Source of the DNA: Scalesia atractyloides
Taxonomy: Eukaryota; Streptophyta; Magnoliopsida; Asterales; Asteraceae
DNA: 64,000 nucleotides
Assembly (NCBI GenBank): GCA_947069175.1
Contig: CAMTDV010000022.1
Coordinates: forward strand, 41,645,027 to 41,709,026
Direction of reading: 5' to 3'
In this document: positions 1-11,800 of the stretch, one piece after another
Layout of the letters: every line of letters begins with the position of its first letter
How positions within the stretch are numbered: position 1 is the first letter of the stretch
Position numbers and translations under genes: made by a program
The notes under the pieces: model-generated
Told to the model about the DNA's origin: nothing
Seen by the model: only the letters and a program-made list of their open reading frames with translations
Database searches by the model: none

Positions 1-328
1 GGGTTTCAAACCCACAAGTGTTGAACCATCTAAGTTTACAAACTTGTGTTGGTATATGTGTGATTACATGAAGGCCTTGCCCATTCAACTATTCAATCCA
101 CCCCTTACTTGATGATTTCTACAATCCTTGACCATCCGGATTGTCCTTGTGTCAATCTTGTGTAATGGTGAATCTTATGAAAGAGGTTTAGGATGGTTAA
201 CAACCTACCTCCATGCATGACTTACATGACTTCCATGAAATACATGAACTTTATGATTAATTAGTAGTAATATAACTATATGTAAATACTTAATATAACC
301 GAAACTTAGACCATGACCAAATGGTTTG
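1..328. mobile_element. Left flank, probable 5' part of an old LTR split by the Tekay insertion
   Basis: No credible reading frame is present. The stretch abuts the left end of the Tekay element. The sequence resuming at 12087 runs to a canonical LTR end (GTGTGACA at 13069-13076), so this stretch is plausibly the other half of that LTR. Its own start lies outside the window. The link is inferred from nesting geometry, not from a matching second copy. Confidence 0.35.
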
Positions 329-900
329 TGATATCCCGGGTTTTCCGGATAACTTACACGTGATATTTGTCAAATATATATAGGCTAAGTATGCATGAAT
401 TAAATACGTGTTGTGTGTTGTGTGGATTTTTAGTTATATATGTATGTATAATAAATACGTACACGAACCGAACCGCGACACGAACCAAAGAGATTCATGG
501 TGACTCTAGGAGTTCACAAAGTTTAAACCTAGACCTAGAATTCCAACTACTCGGCCAAGAACAACCTAAACGGAAAAACCGTTGCATGCCAAACTAGAAC
601 CACTCTGCCAAAAACCCAAACCAAACCAACTCACTTTAACCATTGGCCGCGAGATCAAGCCCAAACCCAAAACCGAGAACAAGTCCAAACAAGATTCGGC
701 CAAGATCAAAACTCAAATCAAATTAACTCACCCTAGTCTCTTGGCCGCAAGATAAAACCCAAACCGAACCCACCCAATCCAACTCAAACTAATCGGCCAA
801 ATTCTAGTCCCTCGGCCACGTGATCAAGACCCAAAACAAACAACCCAAGATTCTCGGCCATAAACCCAAACCAAACCGTAACCTTGTTCCCCCTTGCGCC

Positions 901-907
901 TATAAAT
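901..907 (+). promoter_or_regulatory. TATA box of the Tekay 5' LTR
   Basis: TATAAAT follows the C-rich stretch CCCCCTTGCGCC and is repeated at 9465-9471 in the other LTR. Expected transcription start is about 25-35 bp downstream, which would mark the U3/R boundary. Confidence 0.65.
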
Positions 908-2948
908 ACAAACCCATGCATGTTCATTCAAAAACACAAAACCCTAGAGTTTCACTGCCGTCGGCAGCTTGTTCAGTCCATTCAATCGCAAATTAGCTTT
1001 CATCTGATCAGCTTGTTCAGTCCATTCAACCGCAAACAGCCCTTTTACTTGGTTCCTTGATCGCGAGATCAGTTCCTTCTTTCTCTCGGTCGCAGCTGCA
1101 GCAACAATCTTCATCTTCACCTTCATTCAAATCGCAAAGTCAGACCTTGTTCACCTCTAGCCGATCAAACAGCCCACTTTATCAACATCCTTTCGGTCGC
1201 GACTTTGCTGGAACAGCCGGACACTCCTTGTCCAAATCTCGGTTTGTCTACCTAGTTATTCAAGGTTAGAGTTATCCTTGATTACAAGATCATGTTTCGG
1301 ATGATATGTATGCTGAAAGACTAATTGATTTATTGTTTCGTGTCTTATATGTTGATTTAAGAATCGGCTGTTTTGATTATGATCTTGTGTATAATTGTTT
1401 ACGGATGTCATAAGTGCAAGCATGATTGAACGAGATGTTAGATTAGCCGATTTGTCGATGATGTTTACACTGAATGATCTCATTGTTCGGATTGGTTACA
1501 CTAGGTTGAATGTATAGGCGGTGTGTTGTTATAATAACTAGAAGTTATTAAGTAGGGTTGCATGGATAGAGTATTAGTATTAATCTAGGATTAAAAATTG
1601 AATCTTGATCGCCTTGGCTAGTCACATGAACGAGTTATACGAACTTAGTATAAGGAGATGCAGAAAACAGCATGCTGAGTGAAAGTTTTAGCCGACTTTA
1701 TCAGGCTGTAACTTGGTCGTTAGTTGTCGAAAAACGGATTTTCTGAGGTCTAAAACCTAGAGATTTGAATAAGGAATCCAATGGCACTGGATTCATAATT
1801 TTCTGAAATCGTTTGATATTTTTAAAGGGTTAAACAAGTTCGGTAGGTAAAGCTGTTAAAATTCTGGAATTTTGTTGGTTGTTTATCAAGCTAGATTTTA
1901 AAATCAGTAGAGAGTTGAGTCATGATTTTTGTACAGCAACTAGGTATAGAAATTTCCGGGCAACTCCAACTGGAATTTTGTTAATCGGACGATCAGTGAT
2001 TTTTAAATAAATTATTCCATGGACTGCAGTCAGAAAGCGGTAAATCTGACTGCAGCTTAGTGAATTAATATTTATGGCTAATTAGTAAAGATTTAGGACT
2101 TGGAAAAATTATATAAATTTCTATGGTATAAATGTCACCTACTGTAAAAATATGGGAATTTTTAGAATGCTGGAACTATTTTATAAAAATCCTAGAAAAC
2201 AGCTGAATAATTGAGTGTTAAGCAGAAAGTTGTTAACTTGTGATTTTATGCATTAAAGTGTTGCATGGGTTAGGAATGTGTTCATGATAAGTTGTTTGAT
2301 TACTATGATCATATGAGAATACTTGCATGCATGATTGAGTGTTAGATATGTTGTTTGTGTGTATCACTTTGTGAGTAAATTGCGTGTGGAATTTGCATTG
2401 GTGTGATTTCACACTGACGTGGAATTAATTGGTTTGTTAGGACGCAACTAGCGGTCCCATCTCTTATAACATCTTTGCTACACTAACCGAGCAAACAAAG
2501 GTGAGTTCACGGCCCCTAACTTTATACGGTTTGTAAACAACAGGGGGAGAAACATGTATACACTCTCAAACTCAAACTCTTTACGTTATACGAATGTAAC
2601 GTCACATAACTATACGGTAACTAAGTTAATGTTAATGTAATGTTATGGTCACTATGCAGCTTTATCACTTAAGTCCTCGACAATCTCCTCGGATCGTTAG
2701 TATTTGGGTTAAGTAGCGGGGGAATTATAAGTAGTACTACTGGGTCTGACGAGCCCCATCCGAGCTAGTCGCGCTAGCCGACCGGGTATGGTCAACGGGT
2801 GTATGATTGGCCTAACATCGCCATGGTCATGTGATAGACCTGGCAAAATGGAGGCACAACTGTCAGCTTCGATCGCGAACACTTAGTGACATGACTTTAG
2901 GCTAGCTACCTATATACATTAATATTGAACTTAATTACGGAACAACAT

Positions 2949-3108
2949 AATATTCCGGGTTTGGAATATTGGAACATCAACGTATTATCCCGGGTTGGGG
3001 ATAATGGAAACACAACTTAATATTCCGGTTTGGGAATATTGGAAGCAACAACTTATTATTGCGGGTTTGGAATAATGCAACTGATATGTTATCCCGGGTT
3101 GGGGATAA
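2949..3108 (+). repeat. Array of five related hairpins in the 5' LTR
   Basis: Five units at 30-40 bp intervals each have a short inverted repeat around a GGGTT-type loop: AATATTCC/GGAATATT (2949-2970), ATTATCC/GGATAAT (2984-3005), AATATTCC/GGAATATT (3019-3040), ATTATT/AATAAT (3055-3076) and TTATCC/GGATAA (3089-3108). The LTR's own left end (332-351: TATCC, CGGGTTTTCC, GGATA) has the same design. Confidence 0.85.
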
Positions 3109-3526
3109 TGGAGTAACAAACTAAAACCGAACAACAAATTTACGAAAACCTGTGAACTCACTCATCTTTAATGTTGACACTTGTTTCTTTACATGTTTCT
3201 CAGGACGCTAGGAGCTCTAGGTGCACGCACACGCATTGAACAAGACATCATTATAGAGTCTCATTTATTAATACTGTTTTTGGGATTTTTCCTTTGTTTT
3301 GGCGTTTGTGTTGGCGCCCGCATCACTACTTATTTATGCTTCCGCTCAAACTTTAAAAACTGATACTCATGCTAAATATTGGTAATCTAAAATTTACAAC
3401 AAATGATTTTGGAAAACGTATTATCAAATCATATAGAGTCGTTCGACGTACTAGTGTCTTAGATTCTGGTTTGTTCACACGTCTCGCGGTAGAACTCCGC
3501 AAGTGGAAATTGAGGGTGTGACAGAT

Positions 3527-3540
3527 TGGTATCAGAGCCA
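3527..3540 (+). other. Primer binding site, initiator-Met tRNA
   Basis: TGGTATCAGAGCCA lies three bases after the LTR end and complements the 3' end of plant initiator methionine tRNA. It would prime minus-strand synthesis of the Tekay element. Confidence 0.93.
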
Positions 3541-3727
3541 CTAGCTATAGAGAACCAGGTTTGCATTAGAAGTAGACCTAAACTATAGCTGATATCACTA
3601 CACTAGACTTAGTTTGGCACTGAATTATTATATCTTGTTATGCGATGTACCACTACTATGCTATGAGAAATATGAATGCATAATTGAAGCGAATGCAACT
3701 CGTAACTAACTACACAACCTAAAGGCA

Positions 3728-4324
3728 ATGTCATCATCATCCTCATCATCATCCGACAAACTTACGCAACCAAGGGCGCCAGGAAAGGCACCTATGGTGG
3801 AACCCTTACCATCTTATGGCGTGGAAACGCGCTCAGCTGCGAGGAAAAGGCTCGCTCTGGGGGAGGAGTCGTCCTCACGCCCGACCATCGCTGTGACGGT
3901 CAAACCGGTTAACTCGTTAGAAGTAGGGAACGACCTACTTAGAGATATGATAAGAACGCAACAAGAACAACTAGAAGGAATGCATGAAACCACCCTAGCA
4001 CAGGGATGGATGATACGACAACTGACTGGTAAAACTGAGTCGCTCGAGGAAGAGCAGCATACGAGTAAGATAGCTCGTAACACCATAGCCAGAGATCTGC
4101 GTGCTGAGCAGATAAGAGCCGACTGGCTGGAGGACAGAGTCCTGGAAAATAGTTGGAACATTCAGGAACTGCAAAATCAAGCACTTGCACCAGCACCGGC
4201 CTCTCCAATGCCGGTAGAGGATCCAGAGGAGGATTCGGAGAAAGACCCGGCTGTAGAAGCTGGAAACGCCGCGGAGGATGACGGCAATGATAGCAACTTG
4301 GGAGATGGAGACGTAGAGGACTAA
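3728..4324 (+). CDS. Extra open reading frame upstream of gag (198 aa, coiled coil, acidic tail)
   Basis: This intact 198-residue frame starts at the first ATG after the primer site, with a poly-Ser N-terminus. It has a basic stretch near residues 36-42 (TRSAARKRLAL), a long Gln/Glu/Arg-rich helical region at about residues 70-150 that looks like a coiled coil, then a Pro/Ala linker and a strongly acidic tail. It has no zinc knuckle and none of the capsid-like W-rich features of the gag that follows. It ends 45 bp before the next ATG, which opens gag. It is the only undamaged long frame in the element. It may be the detached N-terminus of a longer ancestral gag or an independent accessory protein. 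Function is unknown and I assign none. Confidence 0.6.
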   Translation: MSSSSSSSSDKLTQPRAPGKAPMVEPLPSYGVETRSAARKRLALGEESSSRPTIAVTVKPVNSLEVGNDLLRDMIRTQQEQLEGMHETTLAQGWMIRQLTGKTESLEEEQHTSKIARNTIARDLRAEQIRADWLEDRVLENSWNIQELQNQALAPAPASPMPVEDPEEDSEKDPAVEAGNAAEDDGNDSNLGDGDVED

Positions 4325-4368
4325 CTCGTCTCGCCAATTCCCGCTTTGTTTTCTTTAGTTTATTTGAA

Positions 4369-5329
4369 ATGGCAACTGGACGTCGCGGAAACCTCAACAT
4401 GTCAACGAAGAATTGGCCGCAACGATCCAAGAACACGTGAAAGCTGCTCAGGCAGGTGTTCAAAACCCACCAGCAGCAGGAGGGGGCTTTAATCCCTATA
4501 AGATGTTCCTTGACGCAAAGCCAAGCAAGTTCTCGGGGGCGGAAGGACCCATTGGATTGGTCTGCTGAATCGAAAAGTCGGAATCTGTCTTTGAAATGTG
4601 CAACTGCTTAGAGGCCAACAAGGTCAAATACGCCGCCTCAACGCTGGAAGAGGGGGCACTGACATGGTGGAATGCCCAAGTCCAAACACGTGGACTGTTA
4701 GCTGCAAATGCAATGGCATGGACTGAGTTCAAGGCCCTGATTAAAGAGGAGTACTGTCCACGAGACAGAGTGCAACAGTTAGAGCAAGCTCTATGGAACC
4801 ACAAGATGGTGGGATCGGAAATTGAGGCTTACACTGCAAAACACCATGACTTGGTATTTCTGTGTCCTGATTGGCAAACATGGTGGAGAAAAGACTCGAG
4901 TTCTATCTCGGGGGTCTGGTCCCGGAAATTCAGGGTATGGTGATGTCTAGTAACCCTGTAACAGAACATCAAGCTATCCGATTGGCTCACAAACTCACCG
5001 ATAAAGCGGTGGAACAGAAGAAACTGCCAGCACGGGGTACCACTGAAGTTGCCCCAGATAACAAAAGAAAGTTTGAAGACTCAACCATTCGACAGTCTTG
5101 GTCAGCACATCCACAGCAAGGGAACCAGAAACGGTTCAATCACCACCACAACCACCGGGGTCATCAAAATCATTCCAACAACAACAACAACAACAACAAC
5201 AATGGGAACGGTGGCACAGGAGGTGCCAAAGGTCATGCATTTACATTGGGCCGCGGAGAGGCCAGAAACGACACCAACGTGGTCACCGGTAAGTTTCCCC
5301 TTAATGAACATTTTGCTTCTGTGCTTTTT
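4369..5329 (+). pseudogene. gag of the Tekay element (broken)
   Basis: A gag capsid (retrotransposon gag family) is recognisable from about 4400 to 5000, including the hallmark LTWWNAQV block near 4660. It would form the particle around the element RNA. Breaks: the ATG at 4369 is in a different frame from the rest, implying a lost base near 4400-4407; a TGA at 4566-4568 replaces a conserved Trp codon; a further one-base shift lies near 4868-4871. The usual CCHC zinc knuckle between capsid and protease is absent. In its place is a His/Asn-rich segment encoded in part by an AAC trinucleotide repeat (5176-5203). Confidence 0.85.
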
Positions 5330-7120
5330 GATACGGGTGCGGATAGGAGCTTTATATCTGAGTCTTTTAGGAAAAACCTAAATCTCACGCTCAAACCATT
5401 AGAGACCCCTTATGTGATAGAATTAGCCAATGGTAAATCTGTAAATGTGACCCAAATCGTATCCGGCTGCCAACTCAAACTCGCGGGCCACACTTTTACC
5501 ATCGATCTGATGACAACAACCCTGGGTAGTTTTGACGTGGTAGTCGGAATGGACTGGCTATCCGACGTCCGGGCTGAAGTTCTCTGCTTCGAAAAGTCTA
5601 TCCGTATTCCACTCTCGAACGACGAAATCTTGACGGTACAAGGCGACAAGGCAAGCGCCGTCACCAACATTATCTCATTTATGCAAGCTCAGAAGTATCT
5701 CCGGAAAAAGAATTCCTTCGCTTTACTCGCACTAATCACCGAACCGCCTAAGGACGAGAAACGTATAGAAGACATCCCTGTCGTCCGTGATTTTTCCGAT
5801 GTATTCCCAGAAGAACTACCTGGTCTTCCACCACATCGACAATTGGAGTTTGAAATCGAATTGGCAAGCAATGCAACTCCCATCGCCAAGGCTCCATACC
5901 GCTTAGCTCCAGCCGAGCTGCAGGAGCTGTCTACCCAACTTCAGGAACTTTTAGAGAAAGGATTTATCCGACCAAGTGTTTCGCCAGGGGGAGCTCCAGT
6001 CCTCTTTGTCAAGAAGAAGGACGGGACTTTCCGCATGTGCATCGACTATAGGGAACTCAACAAGGTTACAGTCAAGAACCGATACCCGTTACCTCGCATC
6101 GATGATCTATTCGACCAACTTCAAGGGTCAAGTTACTACTCTAAAATTGATTTACGGTCTGGTTATCATCAGCTACGCGTCAGAGAGGAGGATATCGCTA
6201 AGACAGCATTTCGCACTCGGTATGGCCATTACGAGTTCTTGGTCATGCCATTCGGTCTCACTAACGCACCTGCGGTATTCATGGACCTCATGAACCGCGT
6301 GTGTAAACCATACCTCGACAAATTTGTCATTGTATTCATCGATGACATACTCATCTACTCCAAAAGTAAAGAAGAGCATGCTGAGCATCTACGATTACTG
6401 CTAGGATTACTTCAACAGGAAAATCTATACGCCAAGCTTTCGAAGTGTGATTTCTGGATCCGAGAAGTTCAGTTTCTCGGGCACGTCGTGAATGAAAAGG
6501 GTATCCACGTAGACCCTGCCAAGATTGAAGCCATCAAAAACTGGGAAGCACCTAAGACACCGACGGAAATCCGCCAATTTTTGGGATTGGCTGGTTACTA
6601 TAGACGCTTCATCGAGGGGTTTTCAAAGATTGCACAACCGCTCACTACCCTCACCCAGAAAGGCATCAAGTATGCTTGGGGTGAAAAACAAGAAGCAGCA
6701 TTTCAATTGCTGAAGCAGAAACTTTGCAGTGCACCCATTCTGTCCTTGCCGGAAGGGACAGATGACTTTGTAGTGTATTGTGATGCTTCCATTCAAGGAT
6801 TGGGATGCGTACTCATGCAACGCGATAAGGTCATCGCGTATGCGTCACGACAGCTGAAAGTTCACGAGAAGAACTACACGACGCATGACCTAGAATTGGG
6901 AGCAGTAGTGTTTGCACTTAAGATTTAGAGACACTACCTTTATGGAACGAAGTGCACAATCTTCACTGACCACAAAAGCCTCCAGCACATCTTTGATCAG
7001 AAGGAGTTGAACATGCGACAGCGTCGCTGGGTCGAACTCTTGAACGATTATGAGTGTGCCATTCGGTATCACCCGGGTAAAGCTAACGTGGTAGCTGATG
7101 CCCTCAACAGGAAGGAACAC
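5330..7120 (+). pseudogene. Protease, reverse transcriptase and RNase H of the Tekay element (broken)
   Basis: The frame opens with the aspartic protease motif DTGADRSF at 5330. It continues through RT with the PYRLAP block (~5895), the catalytic motif FIDD at 6335-6346 and the conserved GYYRRFI thumb block. RNase H follows, with CDASIQGLG near 6780 and ASRQL near 6843. All visible catalytic residues of protease and RT are kept. A TAG at 6926-6928 replaces the Trp expected in the RNase H KIWRHYL-type block. The frame resumes at about 6929 and carries the RNase H end (VVADALNR, ~7088). Known role: proteolytic maturation and cDNA synthesis in cytoplasmic particles. With the nonsense codon the copy cannot make a complete polyprotein. 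Confidence 0.9.
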
Positions 7121-8626
7121 TTGAAACCTCGTCGTGTACGAGCACTACAACTCACTATTCATTCGGGGCTACCCGATCAAATACGCGACGCCCAGTTAGA
7201 AGCAGTTAAGGAGGAAAACATCAAAGCCGAATCAGTGGGAAAAATGGAACGCGATTGGGGGGTAAAGCCCAATGGAGCCCGGTATTTCATGAATCGCATA
7301 TGGGTACCTCTCTACGGGAACCTCAGAGAGCTAGTCATGGATGAAGCTCACAAATCTCGATACTCTGTCCATCCGGGTTCGGATAAGATGTATCAAGACC
7401 TTAAAGCTGCGTATTGGTGGCCCAACATGAAAGCCGATATAGCCACCTACGTGAGTAAATGTTTGACTTGTGCAAAAGTCAAGGTGGAGTATCAAAAGCC
7501 ATCGGGGCTACTCCAACAACCTGAGATCCCAGTGTGGAAATAGGATCAGATCTCAATGGATTTCATCACTAAACTCCCGCGAACCTTGGGTGGTTGCGAC
7601 ACCATCTGGGTGATTGTGGATCGTTTAACTAAGTCCGCACACTTCCTAGCTATCAAAGAAACGGATAAGATGGAGAAGTTGACTCGCATCTACATTAAGG
7701 AAGTAATTTCTCGGCACGGGGTGCCAACGTCTATCATATCAGATAGAGATGCTCGTTTCACGTCAAACTTCTGGCAGTCACTCCAGAAAGCGTTGGGAAC
7801 ACGCTTGGATATGAGCACAGCTTATCACCCTCAGACTGATGGTCAAAGCGAAAGGACCATACAAACCTTGGAAGACATGCTTAGGGCATGCGTAGTGGAC
7901 TTCGGAAATAATTGGGAAATTCACCTGCCTCTAGTGGAATTCTCATATAACAACAGCTATCACACGAGTATTTCGGCAGCACCGTTTGAAGCGTTATACG
8001 GCCGCAAATGTAGATCACCGGTCTGCTGGGCAGAAGTCGGAGACAGTCAACTCACAGGCCCTGAGTTAATACTTGAGGCTACTGAAAAGATTGTACAAAT
8101 CAGAAACCGCATGGCGGCGGCACGAGATCGACAGAAAAGCTACGCTAATCAACGACGCAAACCGCTCGAATTCCAAGTAGGCGATCGCGTTCTACTAAAG
8201 GTGTCACCCTGGAAGGGTGTAATCCGCTTCGGAAAACGGGGCAAACTTAATCCACGGTACGTAGGCCCGTTTGTAATTTTGAAACGTATCGGGCTCGTAG
8301 CATATCAATTAGACCTTCCTGCCGAACTCAGTGGAGTTCACAATGTATTCCACGTCTCAAATTTGAAGAAGTGTCTATCAGATGAAACTTTAGTTATTCC
8401 ATTGGATGAGATCCAAGTGGATGAACAACTACACTTCGTGGAAAAGCCTATCGAGATCATGGATCGTGAGATCAAGACTCGGAGGCACAGCAAGATTCCG
8501 ATCGTTAAAGTTCGTTGGGACTCTAAGCGTGGACCGGAGTTCACGTGGGAAAGAGAGGACCAAATGAAAAGCAAATACCCACACCTCTTCGCAACTGAGC
8601 AGCAAACTAACGATGACAGTACCTAA
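7121..8626 (+). pseudogene. Integrase with chromodomain-like C-terminus of the Tekay element (broken)
   Basis: The zinc-binding HHCC region spans about 7340-7490 (paired His around HPGSDK, then CLTC). A TAG at 7541-7543 stands where a Trp is expected, next to the first catalytic Asp region. The catalytic core follows, with SDRDARF near 7740 and the Glu in QSERTIQ near 7843, then the GPF-type C-terminal block. The last ~50 residues (about 8440-8590: VKVRWDS, EFTWERE) resemble the chromodomain of Tekay/Del chromoviruses, which is thought to steer insertion to heterochromatin. From 7556 to the natural stop at 8624-8626 the frame is uninterrupted. Confidence 0.9.
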
Positions 8627-8891
8627 ATTTTCGGGACGAAAATTCTTTCAACAAGGGGATGATGTGACAACCTGGAAATTTTCTCATACTTTCGTGTACT
8701 AATTGTTGACTAAATTCTTGTGCATGACACTTGGAAATCTTTGTGTATGACACTTGGGAATTTCTTGTAACGTTGCGTACCATTATAAACGAACTAACTC
8801 TTTGTGCGTGGCACTCTAAACATGTACGTTACATGCTAAACCGCGTTTACTCAATTTTCGGGACGAAAATTCTTTCAACATGGGGATAATG
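8627..8891 (+). other. Duplicated polypurine-tract region before the Tekay 3' LTR
   Basis: A 27-bp block (ATTTTCGGGACGAAAATTCT and seven more bases) occurs identically at 8627-8653 and 8854-8880. Each copy is followed by a purine tract: AAGGGGATGATG at 8653-8664, then TGGGGATAATG at 8881-8891. The first tract is followed by TGACAACC, an LTR-like start unrelated to this element's LTR. The second is followed by the real LTR. The 189 bp between them match nothing else I see in the element. Confidence 0.75.
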
Positions 8892-11800
8892 TGATATCCC
8901 GGGTTTTCCGGATAACTTACACGTGATATTTGTCAAATATATATAGGCTAAGTATGCATGAATTGAATACGTGTTGTGTGTTGTGTGGATTTTTAGTTAT
9001 ATATGTATGTATAATAAATACGTACACGAACCGAACCGCGACACGAACCAAAGAGATTCATGGTGACTCTAGGAGTTCACAAAGTTTAAACCTAGACCTA
9101 GAATTCCAACTACTCGGCCAAGAACAACCTAAACGGAAAAAACCGTTGCATGCCAAACTAGAACCACTCGGCCAAAAACCCAAACCAAACCAACTCACTA
9201 TAACCATTGGCCGCGAGATCAAGCCCAAACCCAAAACCGAGAACAAGTCCAAACAAGATTCGGCCAAGATCAAAACTCAAATCAAATTAACTCACCCTAG
9301 TCTCTTGGCCGCAAGATAAAACCCAAACCGAACCCACCCAATCCAACTCAAACTAATCGGCCAAATTCTAGTCCCTCGGCTACGTGATCAAGACCCAAAA
9401 CAAACAACCCAAGATTCTCGGCCATAAACCCAAACCAAACCGTAACCTTGTTCCCCCTTGCGCCTATAAATACAAACCCATGCATGTTCATTCAAAAACA
9501 CAAAACCCTAGAGTTTCACTGCCGTCGGCAGCTTGTTCAGTCCATTCAATCGCAAATTAGCTTTCATCTGATCAGCTTGTTCAGTCCATTCAACCGCAAA
9601 CAGCCCTTTTACTTGGTTCCTTGATCGCGAGATCAGTTCCTTCTTTCTCTCGGTCGCAGCTGCAGCAACAATCTTCATCTTCACCTTCATTCAAATCGCA
9701 AAGTCAGACCTTGTTCACCTCTAGCCGATCAAACAGCCCACTTTATCAACATCCTTTCGGTCGCGACTTTGCTGGAACAGCCGGACACTCCTTGTCCAAA
9801 TCTCGGTTTGTCTACCTAGTTATTCAAGGTTAGAGTTATCCTTGATTACAAGATCATGTTTCGGATGATATGTATGCTGAAAGACTAATTGATTTATTGT
9901 TTCGGGTCTTATATGTTGATTTAAGAATCGGCTGTTTTGATTATGATCTTGTGTATAATTGTTTACGGATGTCAAAGTGCAAGCATGATTGAACGAGATG
10001 TTAGATTAGCCGATTTGTCGATGATGTTTACACTGAATGATCTCATTGTTCGGATTGGTTACACTAGGTTGAATGTATAGGCGGTGTGTTGTTATAATAA
10101 CTAGAAGTTATTAAGTAGGGTTGCATGGATAGAGTATTAGTATTAATCTAGGATTAAAAATTGAATCTTGATCGCCTTGGCTAGTCACATGAACGAGTTA
10201 TACGAACTTAGTATAAGGAGATGCAGAAAACAGCATGCTGAGTGAAAGTTTTAGCCGACTTTATCAGGCTGTAACTTGGTCGTTAGTTGTCGAAAAACGG
10301 ATTTTCTGAGGTCTAAAACCTAGAGATTTGAATAAGGAATCCAATGGCACTGGATTCATAATTTTCTGAAATCGTTTGATATTTTTAAAGGGTTAAACAA
10401 GTTCGGTAGGTAAAGCTGTTAAAATTCTGGAATTTTGTTGGTTGTTTATCAAGCTAGATTTTAAAATCAGTAGAGAGTTGAGTCATGATTTTTGTACAGC
10501 AACTAGGTATAGAAATTTCCGGGCAACTCCAACTGGAATTTTGTTAATCGGACGATCAGTGATTTTTAAATAAATTCTTCCGTGGACTGCAGTCAGAAAG
10601 CGGTAAATCTGACTGCAGCTTAGTGAATTAATATTTATGGCTAATTAGTAAAGATTTAGGACTTGGAAAAATTATATAAATTTCTATGGTATAAATGTCA
10701 CCTACTGTAAAAATATGGGAATTTTTAGAATGCTGGAACTATTTTATAAAAATCCTAGAAAACAGCTGAATAATTGAGTGTTAAGCAGAAAGTTGTTAAC
10801 TTGTGATTTTATGCATTAAAGTGTTGCATGGGTTAGGAATGTGTTCATGATAAGTTGTTTGATTACTATGATCATATGAGAATACTTGCATGCATGATTG
10901 AGTGTTAGATATGTTGTTTGTGTGTATCACTTTGTGAGTAAATTGCGTGTGGAATTTGCATTGGTGTGATTTCACACTGACGTGGAATTAATTGGTTTGT
11001 TAGGACGCAACTAGCGATCCCATCTCTTATAACATCTTTGCTACACTAACCGAGCAAACAAAGGTGAGTTCACGGCCCCTAACTTTATACGGTTTGTAAA
11101 CAACAGGGGGAGAAACATGTATACACTCTCAAACTCAAACTCTTTACGTTATACGAATGTAACGTCACATAACTATACGGTAACTAAGTTAATGTTAATG
11201 TAATGTTATGGTCACTATGCAGCTTTATCACTTAAGTCCTCGACAATCTCCTCGGATCGTTAGTATTTGGGTTAAGTAGCGGGGGAATTATAAGTAGTAC
11301 TACTGGGTCTGACGAGCCCCATCCGAGCTAGTCGCGCTAGCCGACCGGGTATGGTCAACGGGTGTATGATTGGCCTAACATCGCCATGGTCATGTGATAG
11401 ACCTGGCAAAACGGAGGCACAACTGTCAGCTTCGATCGCGAACACTTAGTGACATGACTTTAGGCTAGCTACCTATATACATTAATATTGAACTTAATTA
11501 CGGAACAACATAATATTCCGGGTTTGGAATATTGGAACATCAACGTATTATCCCGGGTTGGGGATAATGGAAACACAACTTAATATTCCGGTTTGGGAAT
11601 ATTGGAAGCAACAACTTATTATTGCGGGTTTGGAATAATGCAACTGATATGTTATCCCGGGTTGGGGATAACGGAGTAACAAACTAAAACCGAACAACAA
11701 ATTTACGAAAACCTGTGAACTCACTCATCTTTAATGTTGACACTTGTTTCTTTACATGTTTCTCAGGACGCTAGGAGCTCTAGGTGCACGCACACGCATT

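Larger units (their letters stand above)
329..3523 (+). repeat. 5' LTR of the Tekay element
   Basis: It is nearly identical to 8892-12086. It starts TGATATCCCGGG and ends TGTGACA directly before the primer site. The U3 is rich in A/C tracts (repeats of AAACCCAAACC and CGGCCAA) and leads to a TATA box at 901. The unusual 3.2-kb length is mostly transcribed leader, with no long reading frame. A 28-bp direct repeat (965-992 and 1009-1036, one mismatch) lies just after the expected transcription start. Confidence 0.93.

Noticed and set aside
367..1483. Short frames in the Tekay LTRs (for example 367-597, 1057-1269 and their copies at 8930-9319, 9621-9833)
   Set aside because: They lie in LTR sequence, differ in length between the two LTR copies because of single indels, and have no recognisable domains.
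3814..4463. Antisense frames opposite the Tekay upstream ORF
   Set aside because: They mirror the codon structure of the sense frame and show no domain, promoter or splice sites.
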